From a virus, in the IMG/VR virus record IMGVR_UViG_3300025687_000092, positions 1-42,978 of that record: a stretch of 42,978 nt of DNA; one strand, written 5' to 3'. The position numbers and the translations under genes are program-made. Of the stretch, positions 14,366 to 23,127 are shown one piece after another (the stretch's first letter is position 1; each line of letters opens with the position of its first letter). The notes beneath the pieces are model-generated. The model worked only from the letters and a program-made list of their open reading frames with translations, searched no databases and had not been told where the DNA came from.

Positions 14366-14716
14366 ATGGCGAAGAATCCCACTGGCAGACCTGTCAAGTA
14401 TACTCCTGAGCGTATGAAACAGTTGGAGTCGTGGGTGCGTGGTAATTACCTGCGAAGCGTTACGATTGCTGATGTGTTACGTGCTTTTCCGTGGGCGCGT
14501 CGTCGTGCTTTGAATATGCACAACTTTAACCCTGTGGATATTACTCTACGTGAGCGTCTTAGGCAGAGCATTAAGTATGTCCGTAAGGGTAAGGAATATT
14601 CTTGGGTTGCTCGTAAGTTGAAGTTTTGGGGTGAGTATCATTATGCTCGCAAGTTTAAGGAGCGATATGGTATGACTCCCAAGCAGTATGTGAATAAATA
14701 TTCCAGAAAGCGTTGA
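14366..14716 (+). CDS. AraC-type helix-turn-helix regulator
   Basis: 116 residues. The C-terminal half matches an AraC DNA-binding domain: ITLRERLRQSIKYV, SWVARKLKFWGEYHYARKF (second HTH, about 79-98), and the hallmark KERYGMTPKQYV. The N terminus (GRPVKYTPERMKQL) resembles the opening of several small terminase and transposon-type HTH proteins. It could control the morphogenesis operon; a small terminase is an alternative because it sits just before the portal region. ATG 14366 follows GGAGAAAGAG. Confidence 0.7.
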   Translation: MAKNPTGRPVKYTPERMKQLESWVRGNYLRSVTIADVLRAFPWARRRALNMHNFNPVDITLRERLRQSIKYVRKGKEYSWVARKLKFWGEYHYARKFKERYGMTPKQYVNKYSRKR

Positions 14717-14746
14717 ATATTCCAATTTGACATAATAAATATTCCA
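14697..14746. repeat. Three AATATTCCA direct repeats (operator candidate)
   Basis: AATATTCCA occurs at 14697-14705, 14716-14724 and 14738-14746. The third lies inside the spacer of the 14727 promoter and the second just upstream of its -35 box, an arrangement typical of regulator binding. The adjacent AraC-like product is the obvious candidate ligand. Confidence 0.6.
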
Positions 14747-14755
14747 ATCTATATT
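14727..14755 (+). promoter_or_regulatory. Sigma70-type promoter for the head genes
   Basis: TTGACA at 14727-14732, a 17-base spacer and TATATT at 14750-14755. The predicted transcription start (about 14762) falls on or after the ATG at 14760, which argues that the next gene begins at ATG 14799. Confidence 0.8.
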
Positions 14756-14798
14756 TTGGATGACTGAAAAACATTCGTTACTAATTGGGGGTAGCCAC

Positions 14799-15185
14799 AT
14801 GCCGAGCAAAACTAATTCGTTGGGTGCATTTGTAAGTAATGCAATCGCTCATAACGATGAACACTTACCACCGATGGAGCAAAAGGTTCGTGAGTATATC
14901 AAAGAAAATTTTTTAATACCAACAGGACTGGTTTGGGAGGTTAAAGCAAAGCCTGCCCACCATGGTTTTCCTGGTGGGGTAGAAATTATACAGAGGTGGC
15001 GATTAGAACACCAAGACCCCACTCGTTGTCGAGATATGGCAGGAGCGCAATTTTTAAGCCTCGATACACTTCGATTTCACCATTCTTGGAATGTGTGTGT
15101 ACGTGGCGCATGGAAAGACCTTATAAACCAGTTCGGTAGAACATTGGCCTGTATTGATGAATCAGGTTTAGTTGTAGGATACTAA
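14799..15185 (+). CDS. Hypothetical protein before the portal gene, 128 aa
   Basis: Begins MPSKTNSLGAFVSNAI with GGGGGT before ATG 14799; the longer frame from 14760 is rejected because it would start at the promoter's own start site. The rest mixes strands and helices (GVEIIQRWRLEHQDP, FHHSWNVCVRGAWKDL). No family recognised. Five bases separate it from the portal gene. Confidence 0.7.
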   Translation: MPSKTNSLGAFVSNAIAHNDEHLPPMEQKVREYIKENFLIPTGLVWEVKAKPAHHGFPGGVEIIQRWRLEHQDPTRCRDMAGAQFLSLDTLRFHHSWNVCVRGAWKDLINQFGRTLACIDESGLVVGY

Positions 15186-15190
15186 TTTTT

Positions 15191-17464
15191 ATGAATTTTG
15201 CACTACCACGACCATTAGACTTCGACGCTGACGAGCAAGCAGACATCATAGAGATGGTTACCAGTCTTTATGACGACGGTATTACTGCTCGCACACGTAT
15301 GAATGACGACCACGAAATGTATGAGCAGATGTTCCGTGGTAATTTGCCTCAGCGTGATGGTCCTTGGGATGGTTCAGCAAACTTGCATGTCCAATGCCCT
15401 TATTGGCTTGTGGACACCATATCTGTTCGGACGACTTCTACGATTTTCAACAATGTGCCATTGGTTTCTTGCCATTACGACGACCCCGAAGATGCTGAAA
15501 AGGCGCGTCAGTCGGCACAGCTTGTTGAGTGGCACATGTCACAAAAGCGTATGGATTTGCGCCCGACATACCACCGATTGAACAAGTTGCGTTGTATTCA
15601 TGGCGTATCTGTTGGGTTGATGTCATACGTCACCGATTCGATGAAGGTGCGCCTTGAACAAGACATGCCTGATGCGATACCTGTCACATATAAGACAAAT
15701 CCTGATGGCACATTAGCAGAAGATTCTGACGGTAATCCGATACCACAAGCCCCTGAGCCAAAAGTTGTTGACCAAGAATACTACCGTGGCCCTGTTCTCA
15801 CACCCTTAGACTTCGATGATGTCGTTGTCCCGTTGGGTGCTATGAACCTGCAACCTAACCGCCCATCAAACCCCAAAGGTGCTGATTGGGTGATCTTGCG
15901 ACAGTGGGAACGTCTTTCTCTAATGTTCAAAAAGGCACAGCAAGGTCGCGGTGGTGTTGCCCCATACGCCTTTATGTTCGATGACGACGCGCGTGAAGAT
16001 AAGTCGTGGTGGATAGGCAAACAGCCTTCCCAAGACCGTCGTGGTTCTGGTCGTGCTGATAACAACCGCATGAACCGCAACCAGAACCGCAACGAAGGGC
16101 GCACAGACAACAACAACCGCACACAGAACAAGATAAACCCCGAATTTGAAGTCCTCACATGGTTCGGCTCCTATGAAGTAGACGGAGAAGAACAAGAAGT
16201 GGTTTTTTTCATATCGCCAGAACCTGCTGTGTTTTTGGGCGGTTTCATTCTTTCCGACTACTTCTTCCGTGGCAAACGCCCATTGCCTGAGTGGCACTAC
16301 CAAACAGTAGGCACACGATGGTATTCAATGGGCATCATGGAGATCGTTAAATACCTCTCCGCAGAGTTAGACACCATCCACAATATGCGCTTGGATGTCG
16401 GCTTTGCTACCAATATGCCATGGTTTGCATACCAAGCATCGTCGGGCTTCGACCCTGACGAGATGATCTTAAAGCCCAACCAGGGCATACCTGTCGATGA
16501 TGTCAACGCCATACGCTTTCAGACACACCAAAATGTCACCTCTTTCTACTACCAAGAAGAACAGATGCTGTTCACGCTCATTGAGCGTGTTATGGGCATA
16601 TCAGACCTTTTCTTAGGCACAAACCCTCGCGGTGGAGCCGCCGCACGTCACGCCACTGGCTATGTAGGTGCACAGCAAGAGGGCGAAGCCCGTATGGCAG
16701 AGATCATCAACCAAGATGTCAGAACCTTTGCCTTTATCGCAGAACTTATCTACGAACTCGAATTACAATATGGCCCCGAATATCGCACGATACGCTTAGA
16801 GGGTGAAGGGCGCGTACCTACTGAGACAAAGATGTCGCGCCAAGACCTCATCATGCAAGGCGACTACGACTTCACATTGGGTCCCAACTACGGCACATAT
16901 TCGCAATCGCAACGACAACAGCAAGCAGAGATCGTGATGGGGCTTAAAGGCACGTCACAACTAATGAACCAAGACCCACGACGCATTTGGGAAGCAGAGC
17001 ATTTCTACCTTACCGCCAACGGCATACACGGTGCTGACAGGTTTATCGGCTCATCGGACTCTGTACCTTCTTCTGCTCCTAAGACGCAAGAAGAAGAAAA
17101 CGGTATGATGGATCAATACTACTTCGGCCCAGGCATCCCTGCACCTGTAAACCCCAACGACAACGATGACGAGCACATGCAACAAGAGTGGGAGTATATA
17201 AACAGCGATGTTTATAAGGCGATGGGTTCACCAAATGCTGATGCACACATGGAACATTTAAAGCTACACCAACAAAACAAACAGCAAAAACAGCAGATGA
17301 TGATGCAACAGGCGCAGATGAACAGACGAAATGGTCAAGCGGACCCTATGAACCGCGCACAAGCGCAGATCGGGCAACTTGACCCAATGATGGGCAATAC
17401 TCAACAGCAGGTCGCAACAGATCAGCAGGTTTCCATGCCACAGATACCTGCACCACCGATGTGA
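15191..17464 (+). CDS. Portal protein
   Basis: 757 residues, the size of P22-type podovirus portals. The N-terminal part (ADIIEMVTSLYDDGITAR, GPWDGSANLHVQCPYW), the central wing with EWHYQTVGTRWYSMGIMEIV, the stem-like PNQGIPVDDVNAI, and LFLGTNPRGGAAARHATGYV follow the usual portal order. The C terminus is Gln/Met-rich and disordered. It forms the dodecameric DNA channel and terminase dock. Residues about 270-320 are an Asn/Arg-rich insertion. The ribosome-binding site is weak (TAGGA). Confidence 0.9.
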   Translation: MNFALPRPLDFDADEQADIIEMVTSLYDDGITARTRMNDDHEMYEQMFRGNLPQRDGPWDGSANLHVQCPYWLVDTISVRTTSTIFNNVPLVSCHYDDPEDAEKARQSAQLVEWHMSQKRMDLRPTYHRLNKLRCIHGVSVGLMSYVTDSMKVRLEQDMPDAIPVTYKTNPDGTLAEDSDGNPIPQAPEPKVVDQEYYRGPVLTPLDFDDVVVPLGAMNLQPNRPSNPKGADWVILRQWERLSLMFKKAQQGRGGVAPYAFMFDDDAREDKSWWIGKQPSQDRRGSGRADNNRMNRNQNRNEGRTDNNNRTQNKINPEFEVLTWFGSYEVDGEEQEVVFFISPEPAVFLGGFILSDYFFRGKRPLPEWHYQTVGTRWYSMGIMEIVKYLSAELDTIHNMRLDVGFATNMPWFAYQASSGFDPDEMILKPNQGIPVDDVNAIRFQTHQNVTSFYYQEEQMLFTLIERVMGISDLFLGTNPRGGAAARHATGYVGAQQEGEARMAEIINQDVRTFAFIAELIYELELQYGPEYRTIRLEGEGRVPTETKMSRQDLIMQGDYDFTLGPNYGTYSQSQRQQQAEIVMGLKGTSQLMNQDPRRIWEAEHFYLTANGIHGADRFIGSSDSVPSSAPKTQEEENGMMDQYYFGPGIPAPVNPNDNDDEHMQQEWEYINSDVYKAMGSPNADAHMEHLKLHQQNKQQKQQMMMQQAQMNRRNGQADPMNRAQAQIGQLDPMMGNTQQQVATDQQVSMPQIPAPPM

Positions 17465-17474
17465 CCATAAGGCT

Positions 17475-17753
17475 ATGAGTGACCGGTTCGATAAGTTGGT
17501 GAGACTTGGGTGCATCGTTTGCAAAAAATACTATGGAACGCATAGCGACCCTGAAATCCACCACTTACGAAGCGGTGTTGGCATGGGGCAGAGAAGCCCT
17601 AACGACAGGACGATACCTTTATGTCCTGCCCATCATCGCACAGGTGGCTACGGTATAGCCTTTCACGCAGGTAAAAAAGGTTTCGAGAAGTCTTACGACA
17701 CGGAAGATAACCTGTTGGCAGAGGTAGACCATGAACTTGAAAGAAATTGCTAA
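17475..17753 (+). CDS. HNH-type nuclease (Ref/DUF968-like)
   Basis: 92 residues with CIVC (Cys13, Cys16), PEIHHLR (His29-His30), RTIPLCPAHH (Cys50, His53-His54) and FHAG (His64). This is the zinc-bound HNH layout of the P1 Ref / NinG-like proteins. It lies between portal and scaffold genes, as HNH enzymes often lie near packaging genes. It may aid packaging or recombination. Ten bases after the portal stop; its end overlaps the next gene by 23 bases. Confidence 0.8.
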   Translation: MSDRFDKLVRLGCIVCKKYYGTHSDPEIHHLRSGVGMGQRSPNDRTIPLCPAHHRTGGYGIAFHAGKKGFEKSYDTEDNLLAEVDHELERNC

Positions 17754-17958
17754 CCTACCAGCCTTTGTAAAGTTGCGTGAAGATATAAGGCGTATGGAGG
17801 CTGACAGCATAAACGCCCTTATTGCCAAGACAAAAGCCAACGACATCAACGAGATAAAGGTGCAAGCAGGTATCATCGAGGGCATACAGCGCGTTGAGGC
17901 ACATATCGACAAAGAGGTAAAACGTCATGTTGATGAAAGTAGGCGACGCACAGCGTAA
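17731..17958 (+). CDS. Small helical protein, 75 aa
   Basis: Helical, ending in a basic tail (KEVKRHVDESRRRTA). Its start overlaps the HNH gene by 23 bases and GGCAGAGGTAG lies just before the ATG. Family unknown. Possibly a head-completion accessory protein, by position only. Confidence 0.65.
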   Translation: MNLKEIANLPAFVKLREDIRRMEADSINALIAKTKANDINEIKVQAGIIEGIQRVEAHIDKEVKRHVDESRRRTA

Positions 17959-18133
17959 GCAGGTCATCGTGACACAGAACTTGGGCAGACCATACATCTT
18001 CATCATGTTCGACGAAAACAAGATACCAACCATTATATGCTCTGATGCGGTCACTACTGCTATGGCAGAGAACGCCACACAGGACATTGCCAAATTAACC
18101 AATAAGATAAAATTTGACGCAGAGAGGGGGTGA
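17927..18133 (+). CDS. Hypothetical protein, 68 aa
   Basis: Overlaps the preceding gene by 32 bases from ATG 17927; ATG 17933 is the alternative. Contains a beta hairpin-like region (QVIVTQNLGRPYIFIMFDE) followed by helix. No family recognised. Confidence 0.6.
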   Translation: MLMKVGDAQRKQVIVTQNLGRPYIFIMFDENKIPTIICSDAVTTAMAENATQDIAKLTNKIKFDAERG

Positions 18134-18137
18134 CACC

Positions 18138-18272
18138 ATGAAGAAACCTTCAGTAAAGAAATGTGGGGAGTGCAAGCCCACAAAGGCATCGGATGTCAAC
18201 AAGGGGGGCTTGACGTTGGCTAAGACCAAAGCAAGTCCCAAGACAGGTTCACGAGGCACTAAAATGTATTGA
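18138..18272 (+). CDS. Lys/Thr-rich small protein, 44 aa
   Basis: ATG 18138 follows GAGAGGGGG at ideal spacing; TGA is at 18270-18272. The peptide has CGEC near the start and a basic Lys/Ser/Gly/Thr tail (KASPKTGSRGTKMY). Good translation signals; function unknown. Confidence 0.6.
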   Translation: MKKPSVKKCGECKPTKASDVNKGGLTLAKTKASPKTGSRGTKMY

Positions 18273-18280
18273 GAACTTTT

Positions 18281-18529
18281 ATGGTTACCGATAGACGAGC
18301 ACGTAAACTGTTTCTTCTCTGCGACAAACTCGGACCCGGTGGGGTGGAGAGGTATGTGAGAGAGGGGCGATTCGCCGCAGAGAAGATGCCATTGGTAAAC
18401 GCATGGCTCGACATACAGATACAGCGTGAACTCGAAGAAGTAAAGCGCAAGGCGGAGATTCAAAAGGTCAATGCCGAAAAAGCGCAAGAAGTAACGACAC
18501 CCGTAAAACGGGGCAAGAAATCTAAATAG
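18281..18529 (+). CDS. Small basic helical protein, 82 aa
   Basis: Begins MVTDRRARKLFLLCDKLGPG and ends in a charged coiled coil with a Lys tail (TTPVKRGKKSK). TTG 18269 is a possible earlier start overlapping the previous stop, but ATG 18281 is more usual. It lies directly before the terminator-like structure at 18563. Confidence 0.65.
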   Translation: MVTDRRARKLFLLCDKLGPGGVERYVREGRFAAEKMPLVNAWLDIQIQRELEEVKRKAEIQKVNAEKAQEVTTPVKRGKKSK

Positions 18530-18562
18530 CCTTTGCGACAGGCGTTAAACAGTCAACCATAT

Positions 18563-18632
18563 ATGCCGTTGGGTAGAACGGTTTATGGGATGCTACCCCA
18601 TCCTGTGAACATTCTCCTAACGGCATTTTTTT
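18563..18632 (+). terminator. Branched terminator/attenuator before the scaffold gene
   Basis: ATGCCGTT (18563-18570) pairs exactly with AACGGCAT (18619-18626), followed by a T run to 18632. Inside is a second stem, GGGATG with CATCC around CTACCC. The structure ends 12 bases before the scaffold start, so it either terminates upstream transcription or acts as a leader switch. It contains GTTGGGTAGAAC (18568-18579), which recurs in the leader at 30155. Confidence 0.75.
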
Positions 18633-18643
18633 GTGAGAACAGT

Positions 18644-19483
18644 ATGAACAGACAACGCGGTGATGAACGGTCAGGCTCACCATCTGACAACACTCAACCA
18701 AACGCTGACACCGCTTCTGGCGCGTCAGACCAGACAGCAGACGGGGGAGACAAGAGCAGGTCGATACCTTATGACCGGTTCAAAGAAGTAAACGACGAGA
18801 AGAAGCAATATCAACAACGGGTCTTGCAGTTGGAAGCACAGAACCAACAGATATTGCAACAGCAACAACAGTTTTTCCAGCAACAACAGCAACAGCAAGT
18901 GCCAAAGCCTGAAGCAAAGCCCGACCCAAACATTGAGCGTGTCAAAGACATTCTTGGTCGTGACGAGTTGGGCAAAAAAGCCTTTGAAGCTATGGAAATG
19001 CTCACAGAGACAAAGGCGCGACAGATTGCAATGGGTATGCGCGACGAGTTATTGAACGAGGTAAACAACACTGTTCAACAGCGAGTCGGTGGTGTTACGG
19101 CTTCCCTCCAAACCAAGCAACAAATCGACAACATGGTTGCACAGGGACGACTTAATGCCGAGCAAGGCCAAGCATTGCAACAGCAAGTCGCTCAGGCGAT
19201 ACAGCAATACCCTCAGTGGGAAAATCAACAACCCATTTTGGTAAACACGCTGTTAGGAAATATGTATGCAAATGGGACGCTACAACCGCCCACACAAAGA
19301 CAAAACATGAATGGCACACCGTTACAACCCGGTGGTGGGTTTTCAGGTGACACTGGCTCATCAGCACTGCAACGGGATGCTGAAATTCTTAAAAGGTTTC
19401 CTTCACTGCGTAACAAGCCCGACAAAGACTTACGTGCAGTAGTAGAAGATGTCCGCAAACGACAGGAGGCAGTAAATGGCTAA
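18644..19483 (+). CDS. Probable capsid scaffold protein
   Basis: 279 residues beginning MNRQRGDERSGSPSDN. A disordered Ser/Asp/Thr-rich N terminus leads into a coiled coil (IPYDRFKEVNDEKKQYQQRV) with Gln tracts (up to seven Gln), a helical middle, and a C-terminal segment with DKDLRAVVEDVRKRQ. Helical, Gln-rich proteins just before the capsid gene are usually scaffolds that guide procapsid assembly. An in-frame extension to 18533 crosses the terminator and is rejected. Confidence 0.65.
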   Translation: MNRQRGDERSGSPSDNTQPNADTASGASDQTADGGDKSRSIPYDRFKEVNDEKKQYQQRVLQLEAQNQQILQQQQQFFQQQQQQQVPKPEAKPDPNIERVKDILGRDELGKKAFEAMEMLTETKARQIAMGMRDELLNEVNNTVQQRVGGVTASLQTKQQIDNMVAQGRLNAEQGQALQQQVAQAIQQYPQWENQQPILVNTLLGNMYANGTLQPPTQRQNMNGTPLQPGGGFSGDTGSSALQRDAEILKRFPSLRNKPDKDLRAVVEDVRKRQEAVNG

Positions 19484-20171
19484 ACAAGTAGCAGAGATTG
19501 ATGCCTCTGAAGATGCCTATACAAAAAAGGCGTTAGACTGGTTTGTAGACCTCTCTATGGATGGGCAGACCTGCCCTGTCTGCAACGCTGAGTTCTTCGA
19601 TGGCACAGAAGCAGAGAAACGTCGCAACCTTATACAGCATGGCAAAGCAAAGCACATGGCGCGTATATCCATCGGATATCCGACCCGAAATATCGACGCA
19701 ATTTCAGCCGTAGAGGACGAGGCAGAAACGCCTTTAGATGCCGCAGGCTTGGAGATTGTCGAAACATTAGGACGCTATGACGCGCTTGCCATTCCCGACG
19801 ACATCAAGAAACAGGCCACACGCGATGGGGCCAGTGTTCGGTGGGTGTCGGGTAACAATATGGAAAGGTTCAAACATCACGGTATGGAAGCCGTTAAAGA
19901 CGATCAGGGCAACCCTGTAAAATCGGGTGACTTGATGCTTTACCGTATTCCCAACCGCCTAAGAAACAGGTACGCAGAACAACGTGCTCGCATGAACAAT
20001 TCTGCACCTGCCGCGCGCAAGGAGGACTTGGAGCGCAAGATTGAGGGTCATGCTCGTAATATGTATGATGCCGCAGTCAAAAAAGGCTTAGGCCGTGATG
20101 TTGCGAAGTCTCTCGCTCATGCCGCCGAGAGGGGTCTTGCTACGGGAGTGTTAAACGTCCGTAGAGGATAA
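19476..20171 (+). CDS. Virion-region protein with C2H2-like zinc finger
   Basis: 231 residues. CPVC near residues 34-37 and the later HGKAKH form a C2H2-like finger with a long middle (about 24 residues). The C-terminal part is a basic helical region. ATG 19476 overlaps the scaffold gene by eight bases. Role unknown; location suggests a minor head protein. Confidence 0.65.
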   Translation: MAKQVAEIDASEDAYTKKALDWFVDLSMDGQTCPVCNAEFFDGTEAEKRRNLIQHGKAKHMARISIGYPTRNIDAISAVEDEAETPLDAAGLEIVETLGRYDALAIPDDIKKQATRDGASVRWVSGNNMERFKHHGMEAVKDDQGNPVKSGDLMLYRIPNRLRNRYAEQRARMNNSAPAARKEDLERKIEGHARNMYDAAVKKGLGRDVAKSLAHAAERGLATGVLNVRRG

Positions 20172-20184
20172 GGAGTAACACGAG

Positions 20185-20679
20185 ATGGCTAATGCTGATT
20201 CCCCCTATGGCTTCAAGCCTTGGGGACCATTGCTTTCCGCTTTCCCATTCACCAAAGATGCTTCGGCGGCTGAGTCGTTCATCAATGATGTTATGATGGG
20301 TGAAGCAGACGGTGGTGTCGCACCTGCTACGGCAGGGTCTGTAAATGTTATCGGGGCAAACTTGACATATTCGGCAGGTTCTACCGCCGCCACTGTCATG
20401 ATCGCCAATGACCCCGACCAGTTGTATCAGGCGCAAGAAGATGGAACAGTCACTGGTGGCGTGGCAGGTATTCACGCTGTTATCGACCACATCGCAGGTG
20501 CTGGTTCTTCCGTCACCAAGTTGTCAGGTCACGAACTCGACAGTTCAGACCTCAACACTACGGGTGGTGGCTTCCAGCTTATGGATGTCGTCAACCGTCA
20601 AGACAATACCGTTGCCGCAAATGCCGAGTGGATTTGCCGCGCCAATCTCCACCTTTCCGCCGTCGCTGGTGGTGTGTAA
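20185..20679 (+). CDS. Putative capsid decoration/stabilisation protein
   Basis: 164 residues. Opens MANADSPYGFKPWG, the (A/D)xPxGFxP start typical of a family of beta-rich head proteins placed before the major capsid gene. The rest is Gly/Ala/Thr/Val-rich strands (GSTAATVMIANDPDQLYQ). These proteins bind the capsid surface and stabilise it. AAGGAG precedes the ATG. Assignment by pattern and position. Confidence 0.6.
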   Translation: MANADSPYGFKPWGPLLSAFPFTKDASAAESFINDVMMGEADGGVAPATAGSVNVIGANLTYSAGSTAATVMIANDPDQLYQAQEDGTVTGGVAGIHAVIDHIAGAGSSVTKLSGHELDSSDLNTTGGGFQLMDVVNRQDNTVAANAEWICRANLHLSAVAGGV

Positions 20680-20695
20680 TTAGGAGGGTTATACT

Positions 20696-21646
20696 ATGCC
20701 CGCAGGAGCAGTAGGTTTCACCTCTAACTACACCAATCTGGTGACGTTGAGAGGTATTCAGGAAGTAATTTTTAATAAGTGGGACAACCGCGAAAGCGTT
20801 GGTGACTCCATCTTCAACTTGAAAGATTCCAACCAATTCCGCGAACACTCACAAACAGTGGGTGGCGTGGGCTTGATGGACACCAAGTTGGAAGGACAAT
20901 CCATCAACTACACCTCGCTCAACGAAGGCTTTTCCAACACCTTCACGCACGTTGACTACGGCCTCGGCTTCCGAGTGACCCGTGAGATGTTGCGTGACGA
21001 GTTATACGGTGTCATGGACGACCTCGGTGTCGAGTTGGCTAACAGTGCTCATGCCACAGATGAAACCATCTTGGCAGACCACTTAAACAACGCCTTTGAT
21101 TCCAGCTATACCGGTCCCAATGGTGTTGAGTTGTGTTCTACCGCACACATACGTGAAGATGGTTCCACGTATGCCAACGAGTTGTCAACAGCCTCCGATC
21201 TCTCCTTGTCGAGTCTCGAACAGGCCACATTGGATTTCCGCAACTTCCGCGATGGTGGTGGCAAGCGCATCACCATCCGTCCCAAGTATCTCATTGTCCC
21301 CACGGACTTGATGTACACGGCTTTGAAGTTGGTCGGCTCTACCAATAACCCCCAAATCACAGGTGGTTATGGTGCTACATCTACGCAGTTTGGCGACCAA
21401 GCTGTTAACCCCATCCACGATCTCGGCTTGAAAGTCATCGTGTGGGATTATTTGACAGATACAGATGCTTGGTTCTTGGCGGCAGACAAGGCACACCATG
21501 GTCTTACCAAGTTTGTCCGTGAAAAATTCTGGACAGAAGATATCTACGACTTCGACACCAAAGATTACAAAATCTCTGGTATGTTCGCACAGTCGTCAGG
21601 GTGGGCAGACCCTCGTGGATTCTTTGGCTCTCCGGGTGCGGCTTAA
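20696..21646 (+). CDS. Major capsid protein (HK97-fold, gpT-like)
   Basis: 316 residues with the usual order: N-terminal arm, FRVTREMLRDELYGVMDDL (spine helix), ANSAHATDETILADHLNN, LCSTAHIREDGSTYANELS (P-domain region), PKYLIVPTDLMYTALKLV, and DAWFLAADKAHHGL near the C terminus. This is the layout of Mu gpT-like and related major capsids. AGGAGGG precedes the ATG. Two stacked hairpins follow the stop. Confidence 0.88.
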   Translation: MPAGAVGFTSNYTNLVTLRGIQEVIFNKWDNRESVGDSIFNLKDSNQFREHSQTVGGVGLMDTKLEGQSINYTSLNEGFSNTFTHVDYGLGFRVTREMLRDELYGVMDDLGVELANSAHATDETILADHLNNAFDSSYTGPNGVELCSTAHIREDGSTYANELSTASDLSLSSLEQATLDFRNFRDGGGKRITIRPKYLIVPTDLMYTALKLVGSTNNPQITGGYGATSTQFGDQAVNPIHDLGLKVIVWDYLTDTDAWFLAADKAHHGLTKFVREKFWTEDIYDFDTKDYKISGMFAQSSGWADPRGFFGSPGAA

Positions 21647-21652
21647 TCATTA

Positions 21653-21710
21653 ACGGGGTGGGTCTATGCCCACCCCGTATTACACAAGGTAGGGGCATAT
21701 AGCCCCTACC
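21653..21710 (+). terminator. Two stacked GC-rich hairpins after the capsid gene
   Basis: ACGGGGTGGG/CCCACCCCGT is a perfect 10-bp stem (21653-21678, loop TCTATG) and GGTAGGGGC/GCCCCTACC a perfect 9-bp stem (21688-21710). Neither is followed by a T run. They more likely stabilise or process the capsid mRNA, or cause partial termination that lowers expression of the tail genes. Confidence 0.75.
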
Positions 21711-21729
21711 CTTCATCGTTGGAGCAAAA

Positions 21730-22131
21730 ATGGCGGCCCCTACACCTGTCACAAATACAAAACAAAGCAGTAAGCATGGATGGACTGCGTGGAGTGCCGT
21801 GTGGACAGACACGACAAATATCACTGACAGCGTTGTCGTAGATGTCTCTGCGCTTGCCACTTACAATACATCACTGAAGATCAAGAAACTTACCGTATAT
21901 GGCTCTGCTGGTATATCGGTAAGACTTGAATTTGACGACGACTCTGCCGATGAACTGGTGGCCTATTATCCTCTGGGTGTAACATCGCCACTTGTTCTCG
22001 ACTTCACAAACCTTACCGACGGTGGGTTGACACGCTCTGGTAGTGGTGGCACTGGCGACCTTGTTGTCACGACACTGTCTGCCGCCGCCGCCGATGAGGT
22101 ATTCATCTTTGTTGAGTGGATGGCAAACTAA
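21730..22131 (+). CDS. Beta-rich virion protein, 133 aa
   Basis: Gly/Thr/Val/Asp-rich strands (SVVVDVSALATYNTSLKIKK, SGISVRLEFDDDSADELV-type) suggest a jelly-roll or Ig-like fold. It sits between capsid and adaptor genes, so a decoration or head-completion role is plausible. TTGGAGC precedes ATG 21730. No family recognised. Confidence 0.65.
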   Translation: MAAPTPVTNTKQSSKHGWTAWSAVWTDTTNITDSVVVDVSALATYNTSLKIKKLTVYGSAGISVRLEFDDDSADELVAYYPLGVTSPLVLDFTNLTDGGLTRSGSGGTGDLVVTTLSAAAADEVFIFVEWMAN

Positions 22132-22140
22132 GGATAGAAG

Positions 22141-23124
22141 ATGCCCAATAAGACGCTCGGCAGTATTGTCAACGCAGGACTCAAAGAGATCGGTGAGGCG
22201 AAGATTACAGCGTTCACCTCTACGAACCTCTTACAGCAAAACCTGATAGAGACAATAAACAACACGATTGTAGAGATCAACGAAGAAGATGAGTATGCGT
22301 GGACACTCAAGCGCACCGTCTTGCCCACTGTTGCGAAAATTACCACTGGCAGTGTGGCAGTAACAAACGGTGCTGACACCATAACGAGTGTGACATCCGC
22401 AGGGGCTAATGCTCAAAACTTCGGCTCTGTCACAGCAGGTATGTACATACGCCTGACGGGTGATAACACCTCATACCTTATCACTGCAGTTGATCCGGTA
22501 TCTGACCCCAACACCATCACCATAGAGACTGCCTACGCAGGTACGACTACTACGGCAGGTGGCTATAATATTTTTCAAGACACCTATGCCATCACAACAG
22601 CAAACTTCGACGAGATCAAATATATCTCATACGGAGAGGGCAAGACATTAGAGCAATATGACAACCTGGGCGAGTTACTTATGCTTTCAGGTGGCGACAG
22701 GCACAGAAACGCAGGGGGCAAGCCAACAGCTTTTGCAAGATTCTCTCCCGACTTATCAGATAATGACCAGATCATCCTATGGCCTTATCCCGATGCTGTC
22801 TATGTGATGGAAGTGCTTTACCGACAAAACTTCACAGATGCCAGTGCTTTTGATACCACACTGTTTGGCAACGATGCACCAGACATTGCCTATGTAGCCC
22901 TTGATGCCGCCGCAAGAGCATCTGCATGTATGTGGGATGACGACTCGCAAAAGGCGATGTATTGGGAGGCTAAGAAGCGTGAAAATATCAACAAGGTAAA
23001 AGCGCGAGAGAATAGGACGAATCGTTCAGGTAATGCCATGCGCGTATACACTGGCAGACGTTTTTTTAGAGGCACAGAAGTACGCTCGCAGATAGGTTTC
23101 GATACCAAATCTGCACGGAGATAG
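22141..23124 (+). CDS. Head-tail adaptor / tail tubular protein A-like
   Basis: 327 residues. The N-terminal helices (LGSIVNAGLKEIGEAKITAF, NLIETINNTIVEINEEDEY) and the C-terminal VALDAAARASACMWDDDSQ with WEAKKRENINKVKAREN match the helical adaptor proteins (T7 gp11 / P22 gp4 type) that sit under the portal. Residues about 65-140 form a Thr/Gly/Val-rich strand insertion. It directly precedes the nozzle-type gene, the usual podovirus order. Confidence 0.65.
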   Translation: MPNKTLGSIVNAGLKEIGEAKITAFTSTNLLQQNLIETINNTIVEINEEDEYAWTLKRTVLPTVAKITTGSVAVTNGADTITSVTSAGANAQNFGSVTAGMYIRLTGDNTSYLITAVDPVSDPNTITIETAYAGTTTTAGGYNIFQDTYAITTANFDEIKYISYGEGKTLEQYDNLGELLMLSGGDRHRNAGGKPTAFARFSPDLSDNDQIILWPYPDAVYVMEVLYRQNFTDASAFDTTLFGNDAPDIAYVALDAAARASACMWDDDSQKAMYWEAKKRENINKVKARENRTNRSGNAMRVYTGRRFFRGTEVRSQIGFDTKSARR

Positions 23125-23127
23125 CAC

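Noticed and set aside
14760-14798. Earlier ATG (14760) for the gene before the portal
   Set aside because: It lies at the predicted transcription start of the 14727 promoter, leaving no room for a ribosome-binding site.
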